Shown here one piece after another: positions 8,089-17,555 of a DNA stretch of 64,000 bases. Every line of letters begins with the position of its first letter. Within the stretch, counting starts at the first letter, position 1. The notes below the pieces were generated by a model that searched no databases, was not told the origin of the DNA, and saw only the letters and a program-made list of their open reading frames with translations. The position numbers and the translations under genes were made by a program. This stretch comes from Acinetobacter beijerinckii CIP 110307. GTDB lineage: Bacteria; Pseudomonadota; Gammaproteobacteria; Pseudomonadales; Moraxellaceae. The stretch is taken from NCBI RefSeq assembly GCF_000369005.1, contig NZ_KB849765.1, positions 1 through 64,000 of the forward strand, read 5' to 3'.

Positions 8089-9006
8089 ATGTCCGATACC
8101 AATATCCCAAAAGATGTCGCATCCAGCATCACCAGCTTATATACCAATATTAATTTTGAACGACTGAGTGAAATTCTCGTCGCTATTATTTTAGCTTTTA
8201 TTGGCTTTGTAATCGCTCGAATTGTTTCAAATGCGTTTATTCGCACCATTGGTAGTCGTTTTAATGCTCATCAACGATTACTGTGGCGTAGAGGAATTTT
8301 CTACTTTATTTTCTTACTCTTCATTATGACGAGTTTGAGAGAAGCAGGATTTAAACTCAGCGTGTTCTTAGGTGCAGCAGGGATTTTAACTGTCGCACTG
8401 GGTTTTGCATCGCAAACCTCTGCAACAAACTTGATTAGTGGATTATTTTTAATTGGCGAAGGTTCGTTTGAAGTTGGCGATACCATTCAGATCACCTTAA
8501 TTCGAGGACAAACCATCGAAGGTGAAGTGATTTCGATCGACTTACTCTCTGTTAAACTGTTAACACTCGATAATGTCTATATCCGTTTGCCAAACGAACA
8601 ATTGATTCGAACGCCGGTGATGAACTTATCAAAGTTCCCAATACGGCGTATTCCGATCACATTAGCGATTAATTTCCATGAAGATATTATCAAAGTGAGA
8701 CAAGTGCTTTTAGACGTCGCATCAAAATATCCATTGGTCATGGATGACCCTAAACCAACTGTTACTGTCACCGCTTTTAGAGAATCGTCGATTGAACTTC
8801 TATTTGCTGTATGGTGTCGTCAAGAAAATGCGTTAATAGTGCGTGATGAAATGCAAGAACGTGTTCGAAATGGTTTCTTAGAAAATGAAATTGAAATTCC
8901 TGTACCGAAAATGGGCTTAATTGATCGACCTCTACCTCTAGAAGAAGATGAAATCGATCAATATGCCAATCAAAAAGAGCTCAAAAAAGAAGCGAAAGAA
9001 AAATAA
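8089..9006 (+). CDS. MscS-family small-conductance mechanosensitive channel
   Basis: A 305-residue inner-membrane channel that opens under membrane tension to release solutes. Helices lie at about 28-50 and 70-88. The pore-lining TM3 follows (FLGAAGILTVALGFASQTSATNLISGLFLI), then the beta domain (FEVGDTIQI, IEGEVISIDLLSVKLLTLDNVYIRLPNEQLI) and the alpha/beta vestibule. The ribosome site AAGAGGATGCC directly precedes the ATG. It ends in a Lys/Glu-rich tail. It is cotranscribed with the DUF432-type gene, and its stop codon directly abuts the stop of the convergent DUF2339 gene. Confidence 0.9.
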   Translation: MSDTNIPKDVASSITSLYTNINFERLSEILVAIILAFIGFVIARIVSNAFIRTIGSRFNAHQRLLWRRGIFYFIFLLFIMTSLREAGFKLSVFLGAAGILTVALGFASQTSATNLISGLFLIGEGSFEVGDTIQITLIRGQTIEGEVISIDLLSVKLLTLDNVYIRLPNEQLIRTPVMNLSKFPIRRIPITLAINFHEDIIKVRQVLLDVASKYPLVMDDPKPTVTVTAFRESSIELLFAVWCRQENALIVRDEMQERVRNGFLENEIEIPVPKMGLIDRPLPLEEDEIDQYANQKELKKEAKEK

Positions 9007-11874
9007 TTACGATTCTTCGGATTGTTGATCAATCGATGGTGGTAATGGTGCAAGATAAGCGATCACAAGCATGATTGCACCCGAACCAATAAATGAAATG
9101 ACACGAGTTAATGTACCGCTTTGCGATAAATCTAATAACAAAAGCTTAGCGACAACGATCCCCAATAATGCAGCACCCACAAACCAAACTTGTCGAATGT
9201 GACGGCGACTTGAAAAGGTCATCAGAATAAAGGCTAAAACAACCCAAAGTAGCGTTAAACTAAGTTGCACATCACCATTAGACCAAATTTCTACACCCCA
9301 CAATGGCGTATCGAAATAATGATGCATAGCTCGCACAACAATACTACTCAGAACCAATAAACCAGTTAAAATAGTGACAATCTTTAAGCCTGTTCTAAAC
9401 TCTGCTTGAATCATCATTTGATGTTGATAAATCGTCCAAGACATTGCTATCAACATGAACAAAGAAGTGGCATCGGTATAGTTTAAAATTGGCATAAGAT
9501 AATAATGCTCAGCAGAATAGTAATCTAAGCTGATCATTATTAGCCAAATCAGATTTAAACTGATCACAGGTGTTTGTAATAAGATTTCAGAATCTTTTCG
9601 CATAAAAGCAATATGATAACCAATCGGTAATATTGCCAAACCGACCAATGGTAAGATTGGAAAAATTGCCAAGCCTATGCTGGCTAAGCTTAACCACAAT
9701 ATAGTTGACCATAGACTCAGATGTTTTTTGTAATCCCCGATATTGGTTAAAATAAATAACAACCCTAATGCAGCAACCATAAAACAACTTTGTTGTAAGA
9801 TACTTTGCCACTGGTGCTGAGTATAAATTTCAATCGCAAAACTTTCTGCATAAACTAAAAATAGCAAACCTGATATTAAAATGAGTTGTACGCTCGCCCA
9901 CTGCAATCGTGATTTAAAATGAACGGCTAAACTAAACAATCCAAGCAATACTACCGCTATTGCTATGTAAGGATTTAATCCATACTGCTGCCATTGCATG
10001 TACTCAACACCAGCAATCGCCCCAGCATACATACCTAAAATAAGGAAAATTGCACTGAGCATTCGTGCACTGAAATATTTTTCCACTTCTTGATAGTGCA
10101 ATAAATAGAAAGCTGAAATAAATTGTGCTAACGCAAAAATAACCGTGCTCAATATCGGGAAATGATCATTTGACCAAACTTGAAAAAGCAGCGCGATAGA
10201 ACTAAGTAAAACTAAAGCTACACCAATATAGCGACTCAAACGATAACGCTCAGTCACGCCCCACACAATCAATGCCGTTCCTTGAATCACCCACCCCACT
10301 GATGTCCAATGTGCGCCTTTCGCCAATGGAAAAATCAATGCTGTAAATACCATAGCAAGGATAAAAAAGCTTTTCGCCAAGATAGAAAGTTGTGGATGTT
10401 GTCGTTTAATCCATATATTTAATGAGATATAAACAATTGCTAATCCAACTGCACCAAGTGTCAATGATAGAGTCGAATTATGCATGAGATAAGCATGTAG
10501 AGAAAAACTTAACACAGGTACGCTAAAAATAAGCCCAACATCTAAGATCGGCTCTAAGCGTTTAGATTCGCTCTTGATTTCAGAATCAACACGAGCATCC
10601 TGATTTTGAGCCCTAAGCATTAATTGGCTATAGCGGATACTGAGCCAAATAAATAAAGCGATATGTAGCCACAGAATCAAATCTAAAGTATTGAATTGCT
10701 GAGTTTCTGCATAGATTACAATCGTTGCGCCACCAATAAACATAGTGGCAAAAAAAGCAATTTGATGAAGAATTTTCCAAGGCTGAATAAAATTAACCGC
10801 CACTACAGCTAAATTAATCACAAAATAATAGCCAAATAAGAAAATCACATCAGGATGTGTATGAGGAATCACTAAAGGAGCGAGATAAGCCATTGTTAAA
10901 GCTAAAATAGCTAAATACAAAGCTTGTTGTTTCAAGCTCAGATAAACAGTCGCCAATAATAAAATCACAAATAGAATACTGGCTGTGGTTAAACTTGCAA
11001 TCACTTCAAAATGATGTGAGAAAATCAGAGTTAAGAATACAATCGCTAGGCCCACACCTTGTAATGCAACTGCAAATAATCGATTTTTCTTTTGCAGCAA
11101 ATAACCAGCAACAGTGGTTATGATACCTGCGCTTGCGATAAAACTGAGCTTAACACCTAAGCTCAACTGCCAATGCTCGCTTGCAAAACGTAAAAGTAAA
11201 ATCACACCAACCATCAAAACAGCGACAGCAACACGTAAAATTGGATTGCCATGTATCATCCAATCGATTGCAGGCTGCCACCAAGCGGGTTGTTTAACGG
11301 GTTGATGAACTTGATATTCAGAATTATTTTCAGTTTGTTGATTTTGAATTAGCTGTTGATGATCTGCTTGCATCCATGCAGGGTGCTGATTCATGCGAGA
11401 AGAAGACATTTCTACCCGCTCAGCTGAATCTGTATGTGTTTGAATAGTTAGAGAATCTGTCACTGGTTGGGTAGAAATATTTTCAGGTCTTGATACTGCG
11501 TATTGTTCTAAATGTAATAGCCGAGTTTGAAATGCGCTCATGGTTTGAATCAAACACAATATCAACACCAGTAATGCACCACCAGCCAACCACATCCAAG
11601 TATTTGCATAGGCAAAAAGTGCAATCAACGCTGAACTGTAAATTAAAATTTTCTGTGTTCCAACCCCTGTAGATTGAGCAAAATAACTTGGCGCAGCTTG
11701 TTCAAGCAGCCTCAAACGCTGATGAATTTCAGAGAGTATGTGTACAATAACAACAGTTAGTCCTATCGCAGCTGCAATCACGGTTGCATGCCAATTAAAA
11801 GCAACTGAAGTCGCAAGCAACATGGTCAAAGCAATGAGGACAATAACAATTCCCTGCTTGTCTTTTTTATACAT
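9007..11874 (-). CDS. DUF2339 giant polytopic membrane protein
   Basis: A 955-residue inner-membrane protein with two N-terminal helices, a soluble Gln/His/Ser-rich linker (about 135-205) and then more than twenty closely packed hydrophobic helices to the C-terminus. This layout and the motif NPILRVAVAVLMVGVILLLRFASEHWQLSLGVKL match the DUF2339 family. Its function is unknown; polysaccharide or envelope roles have been suggested for relatives, but nothing in this sequence shows it. It stands alone. Its stop codon touches that of the mscS gene with no spacer, so no separate intrinsic terminator fits between them. Confidence 0.8.
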   Translation of the reverse strand: MYKKDKQGIVIVLIALTMLLATSVAFNWHATVIAAAIGLTVVIVHILSEIHQRLRLLEQAAPSYFAQSTGVGTQKILIYSSALIALFAYANTWMWLAGGALLVLILCLIQTMSAFQTRLLHLEQYAVSRPENISTQPVTDSLTIQTHTDSAERVEMSSSRMNQHPAWMQADHQQLIQNQQTENNSEYQVHQPVKQPAWWQPAIDWMIHGNPILRVAVAVLMVGVILLLRFASEHWQLSLGVKLSFIASAGIITTVAGYLLQKKNRLFAVALQGVGLAIVFLTLIFSHHFEVIASLTTASILFVILLLATVYLSLKQQALYLAILALTMAYLAPLVIPHTHPDVIFLFGYYFVINLAVVAVNFIQPWKILHQIAFFATMFIGGATIVIYAETQQFNTLDLILWLHIALFIWLSIRYSQLMLRAQNQDARVDSEIKSESKRLEPILDVGLIFSVPVLSFSLHAYLMHNSTLSLTLGAVGLAIVYISLNIWIKRQHPQLSILAKSFFILAMVFTALIFPLAKGAHWTSVGWVIQGTALIVWGVTERYRLSRYIGVALVLLSSIALLFQVWSNDHFPILSTVIFALAQFISAFYLLHYQEVEKYFSARMLSAIFLILGMYAGAIAGVEYMQWQQYGLNPYIAIAVVLLGLFSLAVHFKSRLQWASVQLILISGLLFLVYAESFAIEIYTQHQWQSILQQSCFMVAALGLLFILTNIGDYKKHLSLWSTILWLSLASIGLAIFPILPLVGLAILPIGYHIAFMRKDSEILLQTPVISLNLIWLIMISLDYYSAEHYYLMPILNYTDATSLFMLIAMSWTIYQHQMMIQAEFRTGLKIVTILTGLLVLSSIVVRAMHHYFDTPLWGVEIWSNGDVQLSLTLLWVVLAFILMTFSSRRHIRQVWFVGAALLGIVVAKLLLLDLSQSGTLTRVISFIGSGAIMLVIAYLAPLPPSIDQQSEES

Positions 11875-12060
11875 AGACTTAGATCAATTATGACAAGATT
11901 ATTTAAACTATCTTACTTGATCACTCGATAAGCAGCTATTTTTACATACAAAATTCTGCAATTTTAAACGACATAGATCGTCATCACTTTTTATTGCAAC
12001 AGGGACAGACCATGCTTTTTCACGTAAAATGGCAGCTAATTTATAATTAGGATGTGTGCA

Positions 12061-14826
12061 ATGCCACCTTTCGTCTTGGTTGATGGGTCTTACTTTTTAT
12101 TCCGTGCTTTTCACGCCTTACCACCATTAACCACATCTACTGGTCTACACACTAACGCAATTCGTGGTGCAATTTCAGCAATTCAGAAATTGATGCGTCG
12201 TACTCAACCGACCCACATGGCTGTGATTTTCGACACGCCTGAGCCAACCTTTCGACATAAATTATCGCCAATTTATAAAGGCGATCGTCCAAGTATGCCT
12301 GAAGAATTGTCACAACAGATTCCTTATTTACATGCGCTTATCAGAGCACAAGGCATTCCTTTATATAGCCTCCCCGGTGCTGAAGCAGATGACATTATTG
12401 GTACATTAACCAAACGAGCACTTGCTGAAGGTCATCATGTTCTTATCTCTACAGGCGATAAAGACATGGCGCAATTAGTAAATGAAAACGTCAAACTTGA
12501 AGATAGTTTTAAAGAGCGTGTTTTGGATGAAGCCGGTGTTTTTGAAAAATTTGGCGTACATCCACATCAAATCATTGATTATCTTACTCTGATGGGTGAT
12601 GCATCTGACGGCATCATGGGTGTTCCAGGTGTTGGAGCGAAAACTGCGGCTAAACTTCTTAATGAATATGGTTCATTAAATAATATCATCGCTAATGCAG
12701 ATCAGCTTAAAGGCAAAATTAGCCAAAATATTAAAGATAATTTAGAGAATATAAAAATTGATCACCAACTTGCGAGTATTGTCTGCGATTTAGATTTAGC
12801 CTTAGATTGGCATGACCTTAAACTATCGAATCCAAATATTGATCATCTCCGTGATCTTTATACTGAACTAGAATTTCGTAATCAATTACAATCTTTAGAT
12901 CATCCCAACAACCCGAATACATCGGCTTATCAACAAACATCTCAAAGTATTGTTAAAGCTGAGCAAAAGACTGAACAAGTCACCACCGAAGATCATGCCA
13001 ATCTATCGAGTCAAGATGATCAGTTAGGTGAAGCGACATATCATATTGTATTAGAACAAGCCGATTGGGATCAATTGTTGCAACGCATGCAGCAAGCTGA
13101 TCACTTCGCAATTGATACGGAAACAACCAACTTAGATTATCGTATTGCAGAGTTAGTTGGCTTTTCCGTTGCCTTCGATGCTAAAGACGCTTACTACGTA
13201 CCTGTCGCTCATGATTACGAAGGCGCGCCTCAGCAACTCAATCGCGAGCAAATCTTAGCGCAAATTAAACCAATACTTGAAAATGAACAAGTGAAGAAAA
13301 TTGGGCATCACCTGAAATATGATGCTCATATCTTTGCTAATCATGGTATTAGCATTCAAGGTTGGTATTTTGACACCATGCTTGCTTCATATGTATTTAA
13401 TGCTGCGGCAACAAGACATGGTATGGATGATGTAGCTCGAGTTTATCTTAGTCATTTGACCACAACTTTTGAGCAAATTGCTGGTAAAGGCGCAAAACAA
13501 AAAAGCTTTAATCAAATTGAACTTGAAGTTGCAGCACATTATGCAGCCGAAGATGCGCATGTAACTTATCGTTTATATGAGGTCTTAGCAGCAAAACTGA
13601 AAAGCTCGCCTGAGTTAGTGCATATTCTGCATAACATCGAAATGCCTGTGGCTCGTGTGCTTACAGGTATGGAAGAAGATGGAATTAAGTTGGATCACGC
13701 TTTTCTTGATCAACTGAGTGTTGAATTTTCTGAAACGATGCAAACCTTGGAAAACCAAGCCACAGAACTGGCTGGTGAAGCATTCAATATCGCTTCTCCA
13801 AAGCAAGTCGGTGAGGTTCTATTCGATCGTCTAGGGCTTAAAGGCGGTAAAAAAACTGCAACAGGTCAATACAGCACCAGTGAAAGTATTTTAGAGAAAA
13901 TTGAACATCCTTTAGCAGAAGTGATTTTAGAACATCGTGGCTTAGCAAAACTAAAAAATACCTATACTGATCGTTTGGTTGAGCAGTCACATGATTCAAC
14001 ACATCGTGTTCATACCAGTTATCACCAAGCATTAACAGCAACAGGTCGTTTATCTTCGACCGACCCTAATTTACAAAATATTCCGATTCGTACTCCAATT
14101 GGTCGTCAAATTCGTAGAGCTTTTATTGCTCCCGAAGGTCGGGTACTTCTCGCAGCCGATTATTCACAAATTGAATTACGTTTGATGGCGCATTTCTCTC
14201 AAGATGATGCCTTAGTCCATGCCTTCCAACAAGGTCAAGATGTACATCGTCGTACTGCCTCGGAAGTCTTAGGAATTGCGATTGAAGATGTGACCAATGA
14301 TCAACGTCGTCAAGCCAAAGCTGTGAACTTTGGACTACTCTATGGCATGTCAGAATTCGGTTTGACTCGTCAACTTGGTTTTAGTCGTGAAGAATCACGT
14401 AGCTATATTGCTCGTTATTTCCAACGCTATCCAGGTGTACTCGACTATATGGAACGAACACGCCAAATTGCGCGCGAGCAAGGTTTTGTAGAAACTATAC
14501 TCGGTCGTCGTTTGTATACGCCTGATATTTTAGCAAGCAATAAAATGATCAAACAGGCAGCTGAACGTGCTGCAATCAATGCGCCTTTACAAGGCAGTGC
14601 AGCAGATATTATTAAACTTGCCATGATTGCAGTCGATAAAGTTTTACCTAAAGACCAAGCAAAATTATTACTTCAAGTACACGATGAATTGGTATTTGAA
14701 GCTGATGCTGCAATTGCAGATGAACTTTCAAAACAAATTGCAGATGTCATGCAATCTGTTTTAGAAATCTCAGTGCCATTTGTAGTTGAAGTTGGACAAG
14801 GTCCAAACTGGGATGCTGCCCATTAA
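12061..14826 (+). CDS. polA: DNA polymerase I
   Basis: PolA fills gaps, removes Okazaki RNA primers and serves excision repair. All three domains are present and intact: 5' nuclease (1-290, FVLVDGSYFLFRAFHALPP), 3'-5' exonuclease (DTETTN near 352, HHLKYDAHI, HYAAEDAHVTYRLY) and polymerase with motif A (AADYSQIELRLMAHF near 700), motif B (RRQAKAVNFGLLYG) and motif C (LQVHDELVFE near 873). The exonuclease carboxylates are kept, so proofreading should be functional. An ATG at 12052 is in frame, but AGGA lies 8 nt before the ATG at 12061, which I choose (921 residues). Confidence 0.97.
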   Translation: MPPFVLVDGSYFLFRAFHALPPLTTSTGLHTNAIRGAISAIQKLMRRTQPTHMAVIFDTPEPTFRHKLSPIYKGDRPSMPEELSQQIPYLHALIRAQGIPLYSLPGAEADDIIGTLTKRALAEGHHVLISTGDKDMAQLVNENVKLEDSFKERVLDEAGVFEKFGVHPHQIIDYLTLMGDASDGIMGVPGVGAKTAAKLLNEYGSLNNIIANADQLKGKISQNIKDNLENIKIDHQLASIVCDLDLALDWHDLKLSNPNIDHLRDLYTELEFRNQLQSLDHPNNPNTSAYQQTSQSIVKAEQKTEQVTTEDHANLSSQDDQLGEATYHIVLEQADWDQLLQRMQQADHFAIDTETTNLDYRIAELVGFSVAFDAKDAYYVPVAHDYEGAPQQLNREQILAQIKPILENEQVKKIGHHLKYDAHIFANHGISIQGWYFDTMLASYVFNAAATRHGMDDVARVYLSHLTTTFEQIAGKGAKQKSFNQIELEVAAHYAAEDAHVTYRLYEVLAAKLKSSPELVHILHNIEMPVARVLTGMEEDGIKLDHAFLDQLSVEFSETMQTLENQATELAGEAFNIASPKQVGEVLFDRLGLKGGKKTATGQYSTSESILEKIEHPLAEVILEHRGLAKLKNTYTDRLVEQSHDSTHRVHTSYHQALTATGRLSSTDPNLQNIPIRTPIGRQIRRAFIAPEGRVLLAADYSQIELRLMAHFSQDDALVHAFQQGQDVHRRTASEVLGIAIEDVTNDQRRQAKAVNFGLLYGMSEFGLTRQLGFSREESRSYIARYFQRYPGVLDYMERTRQIAREQGFVETILGRRLYTPDILASNKMIKQAAERAAINAPLQGSAADIIKLAMIAVDKVLPKDQAKLLLQVHDELVFEADAAIADELSKQIADVMQSVLEISVPFVVEVGQGPNWDAAH

Positions 14827-14855
14827 GCCATAATAATCATATTAACCAAGAATGT

Positions 14856-14895
14856 TTCTTGCAGACAGGAGCTAAATGCTCCTGCGCTACAAGAA
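14856..14895 (+). other. Hairpin in the polA 3' region
   Basis: A perfect 7-bp stem (CAGGAGC-taaat-GCTCCTG, 14866-14884) sits inside a second 6-bp pairing (TTCTTG at 14856-14861 with CAAGAA at 14890-14895). No U tract follows, so it is not a normal intrinsic terminator. It could be an mRNA 3'-end stabiliser or a leader element of the acyltransferase gene. Confidence 0.4.
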
Positions 14896-14953
14896 CACTG
14901 AAAATAAAGAATAGCTTATAAAAATTAATTCGCATAGGAGAAAGGAATGCAAT

Positions 14954-16084
14954 ATGTCCTTTAATCAACCTCAATTCAACCGCCACTATTCCATCGACAG
15001 CTTACGTTTCATTTCAATTATTTTGGTTCTACTGCATCACTTCAACATTCCATACAAGCTATTTGATACCTCAATTAATTTCCAAATTTTTGGTGAAAAC
15101 ATCACTACCCTTTTAGCTCGAAATGGTAACTATGGTGTCACCATGTTTTTTGTAATTTCAGGTTACTTAATCACTTCGCACACCCTCAAGCGTTACGGAA
15201 CGTTGAATCAAATCAATAGTCGAGATTTTTATATTTCAAGATTTGCTCGGATTATGCCGACGATGATTTTATTGATCTGTCTAGTTAATGTCTTAGGTGC
15301 ATTTGAACTTAATCCTTTTATGACTCAAGCACCAAATGACATCGTCGTGTCTCAATCAACGGTGAACATAGCAGCACTGATATTTTGGATGAATATCCTG
15401 ATTATTGAAAATGGCTGGGTTAATTATGTACTTGGCGTATTATGGTCTTTATCTGTAGAAGAAGTGTTTTATCTACTTTTTCCACTCATAGCATTATTAT
15501 TTAGGAAAAAATCATTTTTTATCATTGTTTGTTGTGCGCTGATTCTATTTGCGCCCTATTTCAGATATTTGCATTACGGCGCAGAAAATGGTGCGTATTT
15601 ATATCATTATTTTTCAAGCTTTGATGGAATTGCCTTCGGATGTATTGCAGCACTGATTGCACCGAAACTCCAATTTAAACCACAAACATGGTTATGGCTC
15701 AAATCCATTGCAATTGTTCTCATGCTGATCATTTATTTTTCAGCATCTATCAAAGAAAATGCGATTTGGGGAATTAGCTTTTTTGCACTGTCGACGGCAA
15801 TCGTTATTCTCGCGAATGTAGCAAATGAAAAGAAAACTGATCAAATACAACGCTTCAGACTACTCCATAACATCGGCAGAAATAGTTATGAAATTTACTT
15901 ATTCCATCTGATTATTTTAGGTTTCTTCAAGCTGTTTTATACGCCTGCCGTAACCGAGGGCAACATTAAACTTTTATTATTGTTGGTCTATCTTATTCTT
16001 GCGATTGGTCTAGGTGCTTTGATTGCCAGATTTTTTTCTAATCCACTGAACAGTGCCATACGGCAAAAATGGATTAAGAAATAA
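14954..16084 (+). CDS. Acyltransferase-3 family membrane protein (OafA/YrhL-like)
   Basis: A 376-residue integral membrane acyltransferase of the type that O-acetylates surface sugars. The N-terminal family motif is present (YSIDSLRFISIILVLLHHF, with the His pair), then NGNYGVTMFFVISGYLITSHTLKRY and FYISRFARIMPTM. About ten hydrophobic helices follow. It has no C-terminal SGNH domain, so it is the membrane-only form. The acceptor could be LPS/LOS, capsule or a glycan; the neighbours do not indicate which. A ribosome site (GGAGAAAGGA) precedes the ATG and a strong terminator follows. Confidence 0.85.
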   Translation: MSFNQPQFNRHYSIDSLRFISIILVLLHHFNIPYKLFDTSINFQIFGENITTLLARNGNYGVTMFFVISGYLITSHTLKRYGTLNQINSRDFYISRFARIMPTMILLICLVNVLGAFELNPFMTQAPNDIVVSQSTVNIAALIFWMNILIIENGWVNYVLGVLWSLSVEEVFYLLFPLIALLFRKKSFFIIVCCALILFAPYFRYLHYGAENGAYLYHYFSSFDGIAFGCIAALIAPKLQFKPQTWLWLKSIAIVLMLIIYFSASIKENAIWGISFFALSTAIVILANVANEKKTDQIQRFRLLHNIGRNSYEIYLFHLIILGFFKLFYTPAVTEGNIKLLLLLVYLILAIGLGALIARFFSNPLNSAIRQKWIKK

Positions 16085-16110
16085 AAAAATGGGCGAAAGC
16101 CCATTTTTTT
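16083..16110. terminator. Bidirectional terminator, acyltransferase / yggT
   Basis: A perfect 12-bp inverted repeat (AAAAAAATGGGC, GAAA tetraloop, GCCCATTTTTTT) lies between convergent genes, with T runs on both strands. Confidence 0.93.
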
Positions 16111-16126
16111 ATTTCACTGAATGATT

Positions 16127-16696
16127 CTAAAGACCCATTAACAGTGCCTTAGCTGCTTCGTTCATTAAGATTTCAGCAATGTATAAAGTTAAGAATGCTA
16201 AAATTGGAGAAAGATCGATCATTCCCATATTTGGCAATAAACGACGGAAAGGAGCTAATAGTGGTTCAGCAAGCTCTTGAATAACTTCAATATAAGGTGA
16301 ACGTGTTTGTGTAAACATCACCACCCAACTCAAAATAATCGTAGCAAATATTAAATATCGACAAAAACGAATCAAGTCCTGAATCATTGTCACAAATGTT
16401 GTAACCACAAGATAGATGGCGCTATGCGGCATTTGCCCCGATAAATACATTAACCCAAAAATTTTGAGTAAATACAGTACGATCAATAAGGCAATCGCGG
16501 CTAAATTAACACGACCACTAGCTACTGTTGGCAAAGTTCGACTCAGAACATCAACAATCTTAGTGGCTTTCACCGTAGAAAGCACAACTGGATTGTATGG
16601 GCTCACTGCCGCCAATTGCATTAGAAAACGGAAAAAGACCAATAAAATCGCAACATTGATCAAAACACCAAAAATTAGCGCAGAACTTGCACCCAT
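16127..16696 (-). CDS. YggT family membrane protein
   Basis: A 189-residue protein with two YGGT repeats, each a pair of hydrophobic helices around a short loop. The second repeat contains the family signature (IVLSWVVMFTQTRSPYIEVI and EPLLAPFRRLLPNMGMIDLSPI). YggT proteins are tied to osmotic/potassium tolerance and, in other phyla, to division or cytochrome assembly; the bacterial role is unsettled. It lies 16 nt downstream of proC on the same strand, a gene pair widely conserved in proteobacteria. Confidence 0.88.
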   Translation of the reverse strand: MGASSALIFGVLINVAILLVFFRFLMQLAAVSPYNPVVLSTVKATKIVDVLSRTLPTVASGRVNLAAIALLIVLYLLKIFGLMYLSGQMPHSAIYLVVTTFVTMIQDLIRFCRYLIFATIILSWVVMFTQTRSPYIEVIQELAEPLLAPFRRLLPNMGMIDLSPILAFLTLYIAEILMNEAAKALLMGL

Positions 16697-16712
16697 AATT
16701 GTCTTATCCTAC

Positions 16713-17552
16713 TTAAACCGATTTAGTCTTGTCACTCAACTCTTGTGCGAGCTCTTGGCTACGCTTCTGAGCTGCTGCAAGCGCTGCCTGAATATTTTGT
16801 GAAACTTGTGCACGATCAAACACTTCTAAAGCTGCTTGTGTTGTGCCATTTGGAGATGTCACGTTTTTACGTAATTCCGACGGAGAATTTGAACTGGTAA
16901 TTGCCATTTGCGCTGCACCTAACGCTGTTTGAAGCGTCAATGCTGTGGCAACTTTTTCATCCAGACCTAAATTTTTACCTGCACGAATCATACTTTCCAT
17001 CAAATAGAAAAAGTAAGCAGGACCAGAACCAGATACGGCTGTTACTGCATCAATCTGAGCTTCATTATCCACCCAAATCGTCAAACCTGTAGCAGCAAGA
17101 ATTTGACTGGTTAATTCACGGTCCTTAGTATCTACCGCTTCAGAAGCATATATGCCATGTGCGCCTGTTTGTACTAATGCTGGTGTATTTGGCATCACAC
17201 GTACAATACGTTGGCTGCCACCAATCAAATCTGAAATAGTTTGAATTTCAGCACCCGCAATGATTGAAATCACGAGTTTATCCGACAACAAACCATTTAA
17301 TGGTTGTAATACCGTTGCTAATACTTGAGGTTTTACAGCTAAGACCACTACATCTGCATTTTTAATTGCATCAACATTATCTGTTGTTGTCTCAATTCCT
17401 TTTTCTTCTAAGATGTGACGAATTTGTTCTACAGGATCAGAAACCGTAATACGTGTTGTTGGCAAACCACGAGAAAGTAGTCCGCCAATCAAGGCTTGCG
17501 CCATATTACCACCGCCAATAAAGCAAATATTTTGATTCAATGTTGTCGCCAT
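16713..17552 (-). CDS. proC: Pyrroline-5-carboxylate reductase
   Basis: The last step of proline synthesis, reducing 1-pyrroline-5-carboxylate with NAD(P)H. The Rossmann motif FIGGGNMAQALIGGL (about 11-25) and the C-terminal signature near 220-240 (SPSELRKNVTSPNGTTQAALEVF) are clear. Full length at 279 residues. It starts 3 nt after the tilS stop codon and precedes yggT, so tilS-proC-yggT is likely one transcript. Confidence 0.95.
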   Translation of the reverse strand: MATTLNQNICFIGGGNMAQALIGGLLSRGLPTTRITVSDPVEQIRHILEEKGIETTTDNVDAIKNADVVVLAVKPQVLATVLQPLNGLLSDKLVISIIAGAEIQTISDLIGGSQRIVRVMPNTPALVQTGAHGIYASEAVDTKDRELTSQILAATGLTIWVDNEAQIDAVTAVSGSGPAYFFYLMESMIRAGKNLGLDEKVATALTLQTALGAAQMAITSSNSPSELRKNVTSPNGTTQAALEVFDRAQVSQNIQAALAAAQKRSQELAQELSDKTKSV

Positions 17553-17555
17553 GTC

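Noticed and set aside
12052..12060. polA start at the ATG at 12052
   Set aside because: The ribosome site AGGA overlaps it; spacing fits only the ATG at 12061.
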